Source: Spirodela intermedia (Eukaryota > Streptophyta > Magnoliopsida > Alismatales > Araceae). From it: 64,000 bases of DNA. Location of the stretch: NCBI GenBank assembly GCA_902729315.2, contig LR746274.1:1949037-2013036 (forward strand). Reading direction: 5' to 3'. Positions 63,749-64,000 of this stretch are shown one piece after another. The notes under the pieces were generated by a model. It saw only the letters and a list, made by a program, of their open reading frames with translations. It did no database searches and was not told the origin of the DNA. Each line of letters starts with the position of its first letter. The stretch's first letter is position 1. The translations under genes were made by a program, and so were the position numbers.

Positions 63749-64000
63749 ATGTCTTCTCGGTCCCCCAATTACGAGTTTCAGGAATGGTGGAACCGCCAGA
63801 GGGAGCGCAACCTCCACAGCGCATTTCAGCTGGACCAGGCGGCGAGCCAGGAAGGCGGGTGGAGTGCCGTGGAGATCGGCGGCAGGTCGCGGCCGCCGTC
63901 CCCGCCGTCGACGTCCTCGCCGGCGGCGGCGGCGGCGGGATCCGGCAAGGGACGGGGACGCAGCGCGCGGCAGTTGTCGTGGCTGTGTCGGATACGTTTT
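63749..64000 (+). CDS. 5' part of an unidentified gene, cut by the window edge
   Basis: Open from ATG at 63749 to the end, 84 codons without a stop and with strong GC bias. The start reads MSSRSPNYEFQEWWNRQRER, then a proline/serine/alanine-rich low-complexity stretch, then GRGRSARQLSWLCRIRF at the edge. A basic RQLSW patch leading into hydrophobic residues suggests a cytosolic tail before a first membrane segment. Something similar occurs at the start of plant CSLC-type glycosyltransferases, but the resemblance is short and I do not assign it. Confidence 0.55.
   Translation, partial: MSSRSPNYEFQEWWNRQRERNLHSAFQLDQAASQEGGWSAVEIGGRSRPPSPPSTSSPAAAAAGSGKGRGRSARQLSWLCRIRF

Overview
This is nuclear DNA from a flowering plant. 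Genes are split by AT-rich GT-AG introns and belong to plant-specific families: two-domain GTP cyclohydrolase I, class A heat-shock factor, PRD1, KIN-12 kinesin and FKBP62. Intergenic DNA is rich in (GA)n/(CT)n tracts. Coding exons are GC-rich, which fits a monocot or an early-branching angiosperm, but I cannot name the order. All exon joins were made by eye from splice signals, reading frame and remembered family length. They close in frame and give lengths typical of each family.

Layout. 0.8-1.2 kb (-): 3' exons of a small unidentified acidic/basic protein. 3.5-6.1 kb (+): GTP cyclohydrolase I, the first step of folate pterin synthesis. 6.8-28.5 kb (-): a tandem array of five apparently intact zinc-independent quinone/enone oxidoreductase genes of the chloroplast-envelope ceQORH type, each with four exons, plus one broken copy. 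The array carries signs of unit duplication and patchwork gene conversion, and a decayed Ty3/gypsy integrase piece sits between copies 4 and 5. 29.8-32.3 kb (-): cytosolic serine hydroxymethyltransferase. 35.0-37.2 kb (+): S-adenosylhomocysteine hydrolase, head-to-head with it. 37.8-38.6 kb: a minisatellite. 40-63 kb: a run of minus-strand genes in the order HSFA5-like heat-shock factor, L18a-like small membrane protein, PRD1 (meiotic double-strand-break factor), FKBP62/ROF1-like immunophilin and KIN-12 phragmoplast kinesin. 63.7 kb (+): the first exon of an unidentified gene cut by the window edge.

How they fit together. GTP cyclohydrolase I (pterin supply), SHMT (loading one-carbon units on folate) and SAH hydrolase (clearing the methylation by-product) serve connected steps of folate/one-carbon metabolism and lie within 34 kb. 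The oxidoreductase array sits between them. In the right half, HSFA5 and the heat-linked immunophilin FKBP62 are near each other, and the FKBP62 upstream region has a heat-shock-element-like string. The KIN-12 upstream region has an exact mitosis-specific activator (MSA) match. I found no wholly new system. The most unusual structures are the conversion-patched oxidoreductase array with its nearly invariant upstream cassette, and the one-carbon gene neighbourhood.
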